Source: Thelephora terrestris
Taxonomy: Eukaryota > Basidiomycota > Agaricomycetes > Thelephorales > Thelephoraceae
Direction of reading: 5' to 3'
Assembly: GCA_015956445.1 (NCBI GenBank)
Contig: WIUZ02000009.1
Span: forward strand, 868,001 to 932,000
Length of the DNA stretch: 64,000 nucleotides
The notes beneath the pieces were generated by a model. It saw only the letters and a list, made by a program, of their open reading frames with translations. It was not told where the DNA came from and did no database searches. Shown in pieces: positions 21,651 to 34,210 of the stretch. A program made the position numbers and the translations under genes. Every line of letters starts with the position of its first letter. Position 1 is the first letter of the stretch.

Positions 21651-23254
21651 ATGCCTTCCGAAGGATCCCTCGATATCTCGAAAGTTCGATCCTTCTTTCC
21701 TTCGCTCTCCTCTGAGACTCCCTACATCTACGCCGATAACGCGGGAGGCTCGCAATGCTGCCAGCCCGTAATCGACCGTATCGTCGACTATTTGTCGAAC
21801 TCGAACGTCCAACCCCACGGGGACTATTCGATGTCCAAGATCTCTACGGATCGGGTGAACCTTGGCAAGGAGACCGCCAAGATATTGTTTAACGCTAGCA
21901 GCGGGCATGAGATCACGTTTGGGTCGAGTTCGACGATATTGCTGGAGAACCTCGCGAGGGCGGTCGAGGGGGATCTGGGCGGTGAGGATGAAATCATCGT
22001 GACGGGTGAACATGAAGGTGCATATCACCCACTCTTCGCTTTGATGAGCAGATAATAGACACCCATCGCAGCGAATGCGGGGCCATGGAGGAGGCTCGCG
22101 AAGCGGGGTGGACTAGAGGTTCGCTATTGGCACGTAACCCCAATCAAGGGTTCAAGCAATCCGTACGCGGTAGCACACGACGTCAACACCCTCTTACCGT
22201 TGATCACGAAGAACACGCGGATCGTGGCGATAACTGCTTGTTCGAATATCCTCGGATCGGTGGTTGACGTCAAGTCTGTGGTCAAACAGGTGCGGAGAGA
22301 TAGTGCCGTTTGCGATGCAAGTCACTGATCACGACGAGATAGATTCGGGCGAAGGTTGCTGAGAAGGGTGCCAAGAAGGTCGAGATCTCGGTCGACTGTG
22401 TGGCGTACGCTCCTCATCGGAAGATGGACGTGCGAGACTGGGATGTTGAATATGCCGTGTTCTCCTTCTACAAGGTGGGCTGATATTTTATCTGCGTGAG
22501 CCTTCGCAATGTTCAGTAGCGTTCCCAGGTATACGGCCCGCACATTGCCGCCCTATACACCCGATTCTCGACGCTCCCTAATCTGACCCCCCTCACGCAC
22601 CACTCCCCTTTGCCACTTGACAAGAAATCTTACAAGCTGATGCCCGGCGGTCCCGGCCATGAGCTCCCTTATGGCGTTACGGGTGTGCTTGAGTACCTCC
22701 TCTCCATTTCTCCGATCCCTGGTCCAACCTCTTCGGCGTCACTTAGTGAGCCAGGGTCGATCTATTGTGATCCGGAGACGCACACGAGGTTGGAGGCTAC
22801 GTTCGCGGCGATCGCGAAGTATGAGCATACGCTCGTGAAGAGGATGCTGGAACAGTTAACTTCGGAGAGATTTGCGAAGAGGGGTGTCAGGATCGTTGGG
22901 GAAGGGGCTGCGAGTGAACGACGCCAGCCAACGATCGCTTTCGTGGTTGTGAACGGTGAAACGGGGAACGTCATCAGCGGGAAGGACATCGTCAGAGTGT
23001 TTGATGCTAAAGGCAACGTGAGTTGCTCAAATTCCTTTCCTTCTCGTCTCACCAAAGTTCTGCAGATGGGCATCCGTTATGGCAACTTTTTCGCGTACAC
23101 CTTGGACACACTCAATCCCAGAGTTAATGTGAACAATGGCTTGGTCCGCATTTCCCTGGTTCACTATAACACAATCGAGGAGGTGGATCGACTCGTTGAA
23201 GTTTTGGATGAGGCGCTCGGAGTGCAGTTGGGGAGGCAAAGGCCACGTCTATAA
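21651..23254 (+). CDS. Class V PLP-dependent aminotransferase, cysteine desulfurase-like (464 aa)
   Basis: Exons 21651-22017, 22072-22289, 22343-22474, 22529-23017, 23066-23254 total 465 codons. The protein opens with YIYADNAGGSQCCQPVIDRI, the substrate/PLP entrance of NifS/SufS-like class V enzymes (VC1184-type cysteine desulfurase-like branch). EHE-ANAGPW carries a conserved His region, ACSNILGSVVDVKSVV and VDCVAYAPHRKMDVRDWDV follow, and FSFYKVYGPHIAALY holds the Lys expected to form the Schiff base with PLP. The C-terminal domain contains MGIRYGNFFAY and VRISLVHYNTIEEVD. Complete and in frame, unlike the tandem copy at 18519. The exact reaction is unknown; the branch contains desulfurase/lyase-like proteins of unproven substrate. 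No mitochondrial presequence, so probably cytosolic. Confidence 0.85.
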
Positions 23255-23975
23255 CTTGTGTCTATAGTTACACGATATAGGAGGAAGGGGTGGTTATCTC
23301 AGCCAGATTGACCGGGCATCGCCTTGTATTGCTAAAAAGAAAAAGTAAAAAAAAGGCATCCATCAGACAAGCGTCCCACTCGCTGGCTGGTATCCAAGAG
23401 GGCTTAAAAAGCACCTCTTGAAGATACACAACCAAACGTCCTCGAGACGGTGCACGAAGGCACCGCCGTGTTCTCTGTCAAACGAGGGGACGTGAATGTC
23501 ATCGACTGGATGTGAAGAATGCGGCATGGTTAAACATGCGAGACTCAAGTTAGAAACTATAAAATAGATCCTATACGGTGCGTAAGCGAGGGATGGAGGG
23601 AGCATAAACCTTATGGTGACCGTACCTAGCTGAGTATAATCTGAAGAATCAAAAACTTACCGACGCGTGTTTTTATGGCGTTGAGTTTAGGGCAGGGCCA
23701 ATGGTCCGTGCGCACGTGTGTGTTGAAAATCGAACCAAGATAAATATTGCGATTTTTCCGTGAATTTTACGCGTCATGTTGGAGGTGGTGAGGTTTGGAA
23801 CAATAGTAAAAGATGAAGAAAATATTTTATAGGGGCAGTGAAGTTGAGGGGTGACACGAACCTCAACGGAGTCGACGCGACGCGTTGTTTTGATCCCGAG
23901 TCTTCTCTTGGCCGATTACAGCCACCACATATGCTACCCGCCCTCTGACCATTCCTCATCGCTGGTCAAATATCC

Positions 23976-25933
23976 ATGTCCGGTCTCAAGAACTCTCCGT
24001 TCGGAAAGCGTCTTCGCGCTGCCCAACAAGATATCGAAGATACCGACGGTCACCGCAGGAACCGTCCTAAAATCCATGCCATCTTCGGCCTATCCAACGC
24101 CTCCACCCCTTCTCTCGACAGCACCCTCTCTACCACTTCCGAGACAACGCCTGAATCTCCCAGACCTCGGCGGAACAGTATGAGGGAGCGGGACAAGGAA
24201 TACGGAGATCGTTTCGTTCCGAACCGTGATTCCGGCGACATGCGTACATCCTACCACCTCAAAGACGAGGGTGGCCCATCCACCCCTTCCAAGGGCAGAT
24301 TGATTCCCACAGAGTCCGACGCCCTCAAGGGTACGTTTCTCCCTCTCTGATCTTGGCCCAACCACCCCAGTTCCGCCTTGCCGATCGAGAGCTGAGCTAA
24401 CTTTGAACCCTCTGCAGAACAAGCTAATTCCATTTTCACATCTGTACTACACTCCGAGGTTACCACTCCGGTCCATCGGGCCCCATCTCCAGTCCGAGCA
24501 TCCACATCCTCCGCACCCCCCACCACCCCCACCCGAAAACGTCTGCTTTCCTATGCTTCCCCCTCCCGGTCGAACTCTACCACACCCTCCCGAAGACTGG
24601 ATAACACAGGGGATGATGCCTACTCGATGAGTCCCGTACGAGCAGAGAGTCGACAGCTGTTAGAAAGCCCGAGACGGAAGCTACGTAGTGTCTCCAAAAC
24701 ACCGTACCGGGTGTTAGACGCACCGGAGCTCGCGGATGACTTCTACCTGAACCTTGTTGATTGGTCGAGCACTAATGTACTTGGTGTGGGTCTCGGGTCT
24801 GCTGTGTACTTATGGGCAGCTCATACCGCAGCTGTATCGAAGCTGTGCGATTTGTCGAGCAGCAACGACACAATCAGTTCTGTGGCTTGGGCCCAAAAGG
24901 TGGGCTGAGTCATCCGTGGAGCCCATTTTACTCAATTTCTGACCCACCGTTCCAATTTAGGGTTCGACACTGGCAGTTGGTACGCTAGCCGGTCGACTAC
25001 ACATTTACGATGCGCACACCCTTGTACCTCTCCGGACTTACAATCAGGCCCACAATCAACGAGTCGGCGCCATATCTTGGAACCGGTCCGTTCTGAGTTC
25101 GGGTTCTCGAGATCGGATGATCTATCATCGAGACATCCGGGAAAGGGACACAAAACCGTTCAAGAAGTGTGCAGCCCATCGACAAGAAGTTTGTGGGTTG
25201 AGGTGGTCGAATGACGATGGTGCTAATTCGTCACTGCTGGCCAGCGGAGGGAACGACAACAAGGTCTTCATATGGGATCTTCGAGGATCTGCCCGAGGGA
25301 GAGGGAGTTCACCGTATGGACCTGGAAGTGGGGCTTTGGGACATTCGAGAACGGGGTCAACGAGCTCAGGCATGAGCGCTGGGGTGGTAACGGGAGACGA
25401 TCCTGGCGAAGTACCGCTACATAGGTTTACCCAACACACGGCAGCAGTCAAGGCACTCGCTTGGGACCCCCATGTTCCAGGGATTCTGGCGACAGGGGGA
25501 GGTACGCAGGATAAACACATTAGGTTTTGGAACACAAATACGTCCCAGGGCACGCTGCTCAGTGAATTGGACACTGGGAGCCAGGTGAGATCAGCTCACC
25601 GCTTTCGCGCTTAAGGTTTAGGGTGCTTACTCAATTTAGGTTTGTAACCTTACGTGGTCGTTGACCTCGCACGAACTCGTGTCGACCCATGGGTTCTCTT
25701 CGACCACGGCCCAGAACCAGATTTGTATATGGAAATACCCGACGCTTGACATGGTCGCCTCGTTGAGCGGCCATACACATCGAGTGTTGTATCTGGCGAT
25801 GAGCCCTGATGGCGAGACGATCGTCACCGGTGCAGGAGACGAGACGCTCAGGTTCTGGAGCGCGTTTCCCAAGAAGGAGCTAGGAGATGTCAGGAAGGAA
25901 AGCGCGTTGGATTATGGGAAGCTCATCCGGTGA
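23976..25933 (+). CDS. CDH1: APC/C activator Cdh1/Fizzy-related, WD40 protein (584 aa)
   Basis: Exons 23976-24330, 24418-24900, 24962-25584, 25640-25933 sum to 585 codons. The N-terminal third is disordered and basic/Ser-rich with the C-box DRFVPNR (about residue 75) that docks on the APC/C, followed by MRTSYHL. KTPYRVLDAPELADDFYLNL is the signature just before the beta-propeller of Cdc20/Cdh1 proteins. Seven WD40 repeats follow (VLGVGLGSAVYLW, SGSRDRMIYHRDIR, LASGGNDNKVFIWDLR, ATGGGTQDKHIRFW, GAGDETLRFW). The protein ends with the Ile-Arg (IR) tail, GKLIR. It targets mitotic cyclins and other substrates for ubiquitination in late mitosis and G1. A roughly 45-residue Gly/Ser insert in a propeller loop (GRGSSPYGPGSGALGHSRTG) is longer than in yeast Hct1. 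Its first exon has been duplicated upstream at 20774. Confidence 0.93.
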
Positions 25934-27016
25934 AAATAAAATCCGGCCCGTTCCAGGATCATCGTTGCGCTGGGACGGAAACGAAACTTTGCCTCTGGAC
26001 ATTCACGCGGACCGCTGCTCATCTTTGCGCGCGAGCCTCTCGTCCCTCTCGGTGATGGAAAGTCGTTTGGGTGACGGCTGCACCTTACCGCCCGCTTGGT
26101 ACCGAGGATCCCACATGTACCTGGCATCTGTCGTTCCTTTCTCGGCCGACCCCCTTCGTTTCCGCCGGCTGCCTTCCACAACCCAATTCCGTCATTCGAT
26201 CATACCCCCCACTCTTGGCCAACAGAAACCCCGCGGTCGTAACCGACTTCGGCCACTTGCGATTCCTTGACTGATCTTGTTGTTTTTGATCTCGATCTGC
26301 GTATTGCCTGTCTCTACCCGCGTGTATGCTATGTTCTAACTTTGTCCAGCCACACACACACACACACTCCCCCTCCTCATTCCGAACGGATCATTCCTGG
26401 AATACCTGACCCCGTCGTGCATCGTCACGCGTTTCCGTCGTTCCCTCCGCGATGGTTCTATCATCGACGATTGATCCATTCATACCATCGACCGTTTACC
26501 CCACTTTCGATCGATCATGCTCTCTGTTGTGTTCATTCCCCCACTGCACGTGCAATTCTCTATGTCTACTCTCCACACGCGGTTTGTTCTCGCCGACTCC
26601 CGCACAGTACTACCATTCATTCGAAGCTACATGGCAACAACCGCCAGTTTCCCTCGCAATTCGATCTGTCTTCTTCGACATGCAGTTTTCGTGTTCATCT
26701 CCCCCCTCCTCATCAGTAACCCCCTCTCCTCCGTTGCTTCTTCCAGACCCCAACAAATCTAACCGAATCTTCGTTCTTTTTTGATCATGCCCCTGATTTC
26801 ACGTCGTTTTTTTAACCCTCTCCTCACCTTTTTGTTGAACCCCCTCAGTACACAGTTCCAGCTTGCTTTCTCTTCGAATATCTCTCTGTCTCTCTGTCTC
26901 TCTCTCTCGGATTTTGTATGAACCGTAGTTAGTCCCATTCTTCAGCTTTCTAGTGTAGTCAGTCACCCTCCCAAGCATATATATCCAAACAAAGCCATCG
27001 CTACGAACACACACAC
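25934..27016. other. Intergenic, C/T-rich, with simple repeats
   Basis: No recognisable gene. A (CA)n run lies at about 26350-26367 and a TCTCTCTGTCTC-type run at 26878-26910. Open frames reflect C/T-rich composition. TATATATA at about 26977-26984 precedes the small frame at 27017. Confidence 0.45.
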
Positions 27017-27163
27017 ATGTCCTCGTCGTCTTGTGATTTCTGTCCCGATCATCATCACTTTTCATATGAGCACACGAGTTTCCCTCCCTCATCTGAACGA
27101 ATGGAAGATTGGGGATCACCAGGATCGATGAGTGGAGGGACTTCTCGATCGACGAAGGAATAG
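27017..27163 (+). CDS. Candidate small protein (48 aa)
   Basis: ATG-to-TAG frame of 48 residues starting about 35 bases after a TATATATA box and a C/T-rich leader. The product is polar, with CDFCPDHHHFSYEH near its start and a Ser/Gly-rich end; no homology recognised. The two Cys and several His could bind metal, but this may be chance. Kept only because the promoter-like context is good. Confidence 0.2.
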   Translation: MSSSSCDFCPDHHHFSYEHTSFPPSSERMEDWGSPGSMSGGTSRSTKE

Positions 27164-30100
27164 CAACGTGTAAAGTGCGCTCCAAGGCTCGAGCGCTGAC
27201 CATCTGGACAGATGGGAAGATGAGAACCAACTGGGATCTATAGGGTGGGTCAACGTCTTCTTGAGCTGTTTTGAAGATAAGGTTGTGTTTTGGGGACCCA
27301 CCGACGAGGTCGTTCAGTGATCAGCGCGCGGGGACGCGAGTGCTCTCGCGAGTATTACACTGTGAGATTGGGAGAAGAGGTACAACGTGGTAAATACTAC
27401 GTTCGGTACCAAGGCCATCTCCGAGCCCATGAAAGATAGGGGTCAGGGTTTATTGGGGTGGAGGTCTCGATTTGTTTTAAGGACACCGTCGCGTTTAGGA
27501 CCGCTCTCAAATCGACTCCGTGTGGTGTTTTGACCGAAGGACTATACGTACGACGTGATACAGTACGTTCTAAAGCCGGTGGGTTTCTCATGCGCTTTGG
27601 GGGAAAAGTCGAAACTCCTTGAGGGTGCTGGGGGGCCTGCCTGGGGAGAGAGAGAGAGAGATCCGATCGCAGTAAGGGAATAGGGGGTTATGGGAAACCC
27701 TTTCCCTTGGGGTGAGACCCTGGCTTGGTGAAAGGTTTTTTCTCGTATGTTTTGGTGCCCTTTGGGCGTTTCGAAGAGCGATATACTGTATGTCGTTGGA
27801 AGGTCGGATATTAAATACGCGCTTTCCGTACGTGATGCCATATATATTCGACTTCGTGTGGGCAGAACGGAATCGGATGAAGGGGGTTTCGAAACGGGCG
27901 TCGGCTAGTATGAGACCGGACGTATCGCGTCGAAAGCGAAGTTGATCCTACGTTCGCGGAATGCTGAGTCCAACCTCCACGATCCATCCGAAGATCTGGG
28001 TGATCGAGAGATGCCCCACCCGTCGAACACCGGGAATACATGGACCGCGGTTTTCTTCAGTGGTCATCGGTCAAACCGGGTATGAGTCACTGATGTTTCA
28101 AGCCACCTTAAGCGTTGAGCGAAAACTACGCACAGCTCCTGCTCACCAGCATAAATGCTCGGAACAAGGGCTCAACACCACAAGCGCCGCAACTTTGGTG
28201 GGCGTCGGGCGGAGATTAACATCCCTCAGCGGCGATCGTCAGTATTAGTACGTGGCCTGCTTGAGGAGACTAGGCGGAGATTAGCTGCACCAAACCTAGA
28301 TTCTGTTCAGCGCCTGAGCTTTCATAGATGGCTCACCTGTGTTGCTGTGGAATGTCATAGCTTTACAAGTCATCGTATGGAGCCAAAATCCTTGAGAAGA
28401 ATCAGCAGTGAATTCGGCAGGCATGGGAGACCACATACATATCGATCCTACGTTTTAGATTCATCTTACATACCCTCAACGTAAGTGGTGCCAACTCTCT
28501 TCCCGCCGATGGAAGACATTCATTCGTCTTTGTCGTCCGGAAACGCTTCAGTGGATATGAAAACAACAATCGGCGGTCCCCCAAGCTCGGACTTGGCGCG
28601 CATCATCACGGCCGCCGCGAGTTAACCATTTGGAGTGTGCTGAGATAGGGATGGCTTGTAACATACCCTTTTGCGGTGTGGTCAGAAATCTGTTCGGATC
28701 TGTGCCTGGAGAATCCGTTCTGTGATTAGTGGGCCACGCCCGCGAACAGTCGCTGGCGAACGTCTCTCTGTCAAAAGATCGGGGTTTTTCCTTCCACGAG
28801 GGCTTTCTTCAGTGCTTCGGCTTCAGCAATCAACGTTCAACGCGTGATAAGTCCAGGAGAGATCCGACATCAGGCTTCGGACCGCTCATTCGAATCCGCG
28901 GCTGATTCAAAGGGGGTTCGTGTGGAAGATACCATCAAGGCAATTCAGGGAGGACAAGGTCTCTGAGACATCTTCCAAGCATTTTACATCGCCAGAGTCC
29001 CATTCCTGGTTACCTCGATCGCGATGTCGGCGATACCGTGTATCATGTCCAGGCTGTGGCATCCTTCGAACTGTGTCCTTTTCGAGTGTGCAGCTTTCCT
29101 GAGCCCGATTTTGTATGTTCAATTTGATGCGCGTTCTGCACAAAGGCACAAGCTGTGATATGAATGCGTATGAAGAATTTAGATGCCCATACTGTGGTGC
29201 GGTGCCACCCATGGCGATGACTTTTGCAAATATGAGATCCATCACAACCATCTGCGAGGGCCGTGCTTAACACCCTCGAATTGGATACCACGCTTCAACA
29301 TGAAACTCATCGATGAAGGGGGCGGATTTTTCGGATATTAATGTCTAACCCCATCGGTGTTCCAGAAGGATCCAGACTGCACTTTCTTGACTTCCAGTAC
29401 GTAGGTAGCCACGCGCGTATACGGCAGCACGGAGGATATGTGAAGGTTTGAAGTGGGGTACGAGTTTTTGGTAGGCGCAAACATAAGTGTAACGTCCACG
29501 CCAGGGGGCGGATGATGAAGTTCGCGGCTGCAGTTCAAAAAAGGGTTTTGTGACGGACGGGTCCTAAAATCAAACGGGAAAGACGAGGGTAGTTTTACGA
29601 GCAGTTGAGTAGCAATACAACGTGGTGAGCTGCTAGTACAGGGGCGCTAGATGGTAACGTGTCAGCGTCAAGGTACGACCCTGGGTCGTGTGGAAGTACG
29701 TACACAGGGGACAGGAACCAAGTGACGATTGCGTGATACATATCACGGAATGTGTTTGTAGCTGTGGGTCCCCGTAATAAGGCAAAGTGTGGGTCTGATG
29801 AACCCGGATAGCGGAATGGACAAGTCGTAAGTAATGAGATAGGGCCAGGACCTGTGAGGCGTTTCACGAAAACGAGGATGGGTAACGTCTCCATATGTCA
29901 AAATTATCAAAGCGTACGCGCAACATGTGGATTCTTACAGTCAGGTGGTACGAATTACCCCGAATCGAGGGGAAGAAATCACATGAGAAACAGTTTTATG
30001 GACTCTGTGATCATCCAGCTGAAGTAGTCATGCTGAGCGGTTGCGGTTGCGCGTGTGGAGGTATTGCCTCGAACGGGGACTGGATAAAGGATGTGCGTGG

Positions 30101-32150
30101 GAGATCCGGGGGGCTACCCGTCGTTGCCGGATACTCCATCGTGGTGTCTTGAGCTCTCGGATCCACACAATGCTCGAACATCCGGATGTTCATCATGGAT
30201 AAGTGGTAAGTTGTGGGGGGGGGTGGTCAAAGAGAAAGAGAGGCCGGGGAGAATCCGTGGACTGCCCGAGGGTCGATTTATAGTAAGTCGTAATCGCCCA
30301 AGCCGGTTCTGTCCTAGTGAGTCCTTTCCAGGACCTTTCAGTGGTGTTTTTTTTTATCGAGGCGCGCACGCGAGGAGGGACACGAGACCCATCGGATCAA
30401 AACCAAGCGGGCAGAATGCATACAGCCAAGCCCTGATGTGACACTGCCACGGCTACCAGGGGCATGCGGTGTTTGGCCAAAGTGAGAGCCGTAAAGCCGT
30501 AACCGTGGTGGGTGGGACCAGGGTCGGAATAGTAATTGATGAAAGAGCTGTAAAACTGTCGCCGCGAAAGAAAACTTGGCCACGGGCGTGCTTTTTTGCT
30601 ATCGCCTGCGATCGGTCAACTAATGAAGTGGGCGCGCATTGCGTTCAGACCCTTGTTGAAGACCTTCCGCATCGTCCTACGGGTGACGACTAACCGGAAC
30701 CCCAGAAGTTGGTTCAGGGGAACCCCATTCGTCGGGGCGGCAGTTGTGGGGGGGGGGAGGTAAGAATAGAAAACCAGATATTCATGCGCGGCGCGGTCGT
30801 ATCCGTTGCTTTGCAGAGCGAGCAGGATCATACGGTCACCGCAATTGCAGGGCGGTACTTAACAGCATCATAAGTATACCGGTTTGGGAAATCTACTGGC
30901 ATGCATTGCATATCTGCCAATGGATGTCCGATTAACTCTATTTCATCTCCAGCTTTGTTCACTCACCGGAAAAGAGTGTTGTGACATCCGGCTCCGGTAA
31001 TTCTAGGGCATCCGCTACTGTCCGGAGGACGTCTGGTGTGGCAAGTTTACGCCTGATGAGAATCCACGGCGTCCGAACTCCTGTGTGACATCCGCAGCGG
31101 ATCATGCTGTGTGAAAGGTCTAAGCAAGAGGCAGGGGTAACTCGGATACTCGTTCCTGCAACCAGAGCCAAATATCCTGGTTTCCGTGGCCTTTATGGGG
31201 GATCGATCCTCCCCTCTTTATACATGACTCAGGATACGACTTCATCATACCATATGGTAAGATCTACGCCTCAGTGAGCCAGTAACAGGCGCACATACCG
31301 TTGATAACCTCCCATGCTGTCAGGTTGCGCCTGTCACCCTCTCCAGAGCGGTCAACATCGATAGAAAACCCCGAAAAGTTCCACTAGGCGGTTAATGCTT
31401 TCGTCCCGGTGCATATAGTAGGGTGTGTTTCAACGGTCTAGGCAGCGAGCACCACGCCAGGAGGGCTGCCAATAACAGGAGAACAAGAGATGCGTAGACT
31501 GGATCCTTCCGCGTGACGGCGCGACACATTACCAGTCAGGAAGGGACCGTAAACACTGCTAAGGCCAAAGATTTGACTGAATTTCCGCCCAGGTTCGTCT
31601 CACTCGCGGCAGATACTAAATTGAATATGAATGTTGTGGCCCTGAGAAATCCACTCGGTGGATGAGGAGTCGATACGAGGTGCAGCCTGACACGAGTAGC
31701 GCAACATGAGTATGGGTTGGGTGAAACTGAGCAACCGCTCAATAGGGCGCGGAGCCTAGAAGGGATTCGATAGGCGAGGAGAAATGTACTAGGACTGGGA
31801 TTGAACGCTGCGAACGAGCGAAGAGTGAGTGAGATGGACGACGAGAAACAAGAAGGCTGGCGATCGGCACCTGGCCGAGGAAACAAGTGGGAAGCGACGC
31901 GTAAATGACAGGGGCATCTCTCTGAACGCGTCCGCCCAGTGGTGGGAATCCCCAACCTATACACGGGATTGACACGTACACGTGAAGTTTAGCTTCCATG
32001 AAAGTCCGGATAAAGCATTCTCCCAGATGTCCCAAAGTGGCCAGCCGATGACACACAGCCGAAAGCTCTTTCTCCCACCATTCCCCCCAGTTTCTCTCTC
32101 GTCTTTCCCGGTGCAGAAGTCTCCTATTCGTTCTCAGTTCAAGTGTAAAA
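27164..32150. other. 5 kb stretch with no recognisable gene
   Basis: Composition stays near 50% GC, with no TE-like terminal repeats seen. A (GA)n run lies at 27648-27662. A few short frames read somewhat like protein (28510-28626 plus, MEDIHSSLSSGNAS...; 30616-30831 minus, with SNGYDRAAHEYLVFYSYLPP; 30959-31171 minus, ending ADALELPEPDVTTLFSGE next to a GTGAGT donor), but none can be tied into a gene. It may be a decayed gene region or contain non-coding transcripts. Confidence 0.4.
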
Positions 32151-33226
32151 ATGTCCGGGGTGCGTGTTGGGATTTAAATCTCAACCGTGCCCGCCGGCCG
32201 GAGTTTCTGGGCTCTCCAGCTGACCAGATGACACTCAGGTCAAGTTCACATTTCATCAGCTCTTCGTCGTCGGTGCTGCTCGTCAGTCAGAAACTCGAAA
32301 GAATCCTGATGGAAATTGGGTTGACTGACGTATCGCGTGTGCGCGCACAGGTGTCGGCAAGTCCGCTTTGTCGGTTCAGTTCGTTGCTGGTAGGTTTGGG
32401 GACGAATATGCTCCCGACGCCGAAGGTGTGTCTACGTGCTTCACGCTTCCTTGCTGGGTGACCGGATTTTAAATGGCATACCGCCTGGAAAGTAGATCTA
32501 TGCAGAAAATACTGCCTGGTCGATGATGAGCCCGCCATTCTTGACATTCTCGACACCGCTGGCGATCAGGAAGAGTTCGTGTGAGCAAGTGATTTCGTGC
32601 TACCTATCGGCGACTTCCTATACGACACTTCCGCTCTCGCCGCCTGAACGGGTGCTGATCGTGTTTTGCAGAACCGTGATGACACCATACGGGGGCTTGG
32701 CCGACGGATTTTTACTTGTCTACTCCATAACCTCCCGGGAATCCTTTGAGGAAATCACCACATTCTATCAACATATCCTGCGATTCAAAGACAAGGGTAG
32801 TTTTTCGGCTATCCTGGTTGCCAATAAATGTGATCTGGAGTTCGAGCGCGAAGTTGGAATTCACGGTGCGTCCTTGCCTTCCCCGCATACAACCTTCTTT
32901 CGTCTGATAACGGCCAACGCCATGGCGTCTTGTTGACCGTCGTGGCCACGCAGAGGGTCGAGACCTTGCCAATCACCTGGGGTGTGGCTTCATCGAGACG
33001 TCTGCTAAACGGTCCACCAACGTAGATCAGGCGTTCAAAACCATCGTCCGCGAAATCCGCAAGCGGGACGAGGTACCGTTGTTCCCCAACTTCGGGACAA
33101 ATTCGAAGTTGATGAGCCTGTTTTGGACGGCAGACTGCACAATCCACACTTCACAGCACGAGACCTGTCGCTCCGGGTTCAGGTGACCACTCTGGCGGCT
33201 GCCGCGGCGGATGTGTCATTCTGTAA
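32151..33226 (+). CDS. Atypical Ras-family small GTPase (205 aa) with CVIL tail
   Basis: Seven exons: 32151-32159, 32239-32281, 32351-32425, 32496-32580, 32672-32865, 32954-33072, 33134-33226, totalling 206 codons. G1/P-loop VVGAARVGKS, G3 [10 protein letters not shown]4 NKCDLE and G5 ETSAK are all present, and [15 protein letters not shown] is a strong Ras signature. The C-terminus GCRGGCVIL ends in a CaaX box whose last Leu predicts geranylgeranylation, with an extra Cys nearby. Unusual points: Ala-Arg instead of Gly-Gly at Ras positions 12-13, switch I EYAPDAED with Asp where Thr35 is expected, and an extra Asp between Gly60 and Gln61. A membrane-anchored signalling GTPase is likely, but nucleotide cycling may be altered. 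The tiny first exon (three codons) is inferred from splice sites and phase. Confidence 0.75.
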
Positions 33227-34066
33227 GCTATGGCCCCACGTTGTGAGTTAGGAGGACTGCACCTTTTGCTACGACGGGTTTTCTTCCCCCTTGGAACTAA
33301 CTCCCCCCTCGTCGTTCGGCTAGCTCCACTAAACTTTCCTGCACCCAGTTGTGCCTGGTGGTTCATTTCCTCTCATTAATCGCTATTAATCGGCAATCAA
33401 GTCAAAAGCTTCCGGGGCCACGCGGCAAACCTTATCGACGGTATCAATATCCTTGGGACAGCTTGGGACGCTGATGGGGGAGTGGGGCTGAGCGCTGATC
33501 GATGATCGGCCACTGACTGCCGTGATGTCGGAGGGCGGTGGGTGAGACGAGTCCGCGGCCTTTCCTCACGACCAACGAGTTTTGTTCGTTCGGTTTCTAT
33601 CACGGTTTTCGCTCGTGTGAGCAGCCTGGCGAAGACAAACGAACCGAGTGAACTTTCGACCGAGAGATCGTGAGCGAAGCGGACAAGGTTTGGGGAGTTT
33701 TTGAGATGCGACGTACAACAAAAGAGAGGGCCGAACTTACGCATACACGTAGAGCATATATACAAGTCCCGTGGATCCTGCAATTGTGTTTGGGCGTTGG
33801 AAAGTTTCACTCTTTGCTTGATCCTCTATTGTCCTGCCCTCCCGAAGTTGCGCGGCTCGGTTAGCGCGCTGAGGTCATCGCGAGCTCCGATGAAAAGGAA
33901 ACAAATAATGTTCGACCCGTACCTCGTGCCGTTTGTACCCTCGCCCTGGGGTCGAGATCCGTTTTTCTCAATGGAAAAAGATGTGCACTATGTTGGGAAC
34001 AAGGCCGTGGGTCACCTGTCCTTGTTCTTTGCGACTAAGGCTAAGCCCTAGCGGCATGCGGGGGTT
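33227..34066. other. Intergenic
   Basis: No gene recognised. The short plus-strand frame near 33890-34051 and the minus frame 33397-33810 have no motif support. Confidence 0.35.
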
Positions 34067-34075
34067 ATAAAAGGA
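34067..34075 (+). promoter_or_regulatory. TATA box
   Basis: TTATAAAAGG about 140 bases before the ATG at 34211, followed by a strongly C/T-rich leader with CTCACCATTC-like text, a typical fungal core promoter. Confidence 0.5.
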
Positions 34076-34210
34076 TCGGGTTTGGTCTGCCACAAGGCTT
34101 AAGCACGCCCCTCCCTCCCACTCGTCGCTTTTTCTCTGAGTTTTCCAGACCTCAGTCTTCCCTTCCTCCCTTCATCCCATTCTACCCCACACTCTCCATT
34201 CAATCTCATC

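Larger units (their letters stand above)
21073..24281 (+). repeat. Tandem duplication, unit 2
   Basis: Second unit, colinear with 18298-21072 and running into the intact CDH1 gene. It has about 390 additional bases between 21215 and 21610 (promoter of the PLP enzyme), which are either lost from unit 1 or inserted here. Confidence 0.75.

Noticed and set aside
26267-26784. Frames of 80-150 residues downstream of CDH1
   Set aside because: Low-complexity Ser/Pro/His composition from a C/T-rich region and a CA repeat; three frames are open at once.
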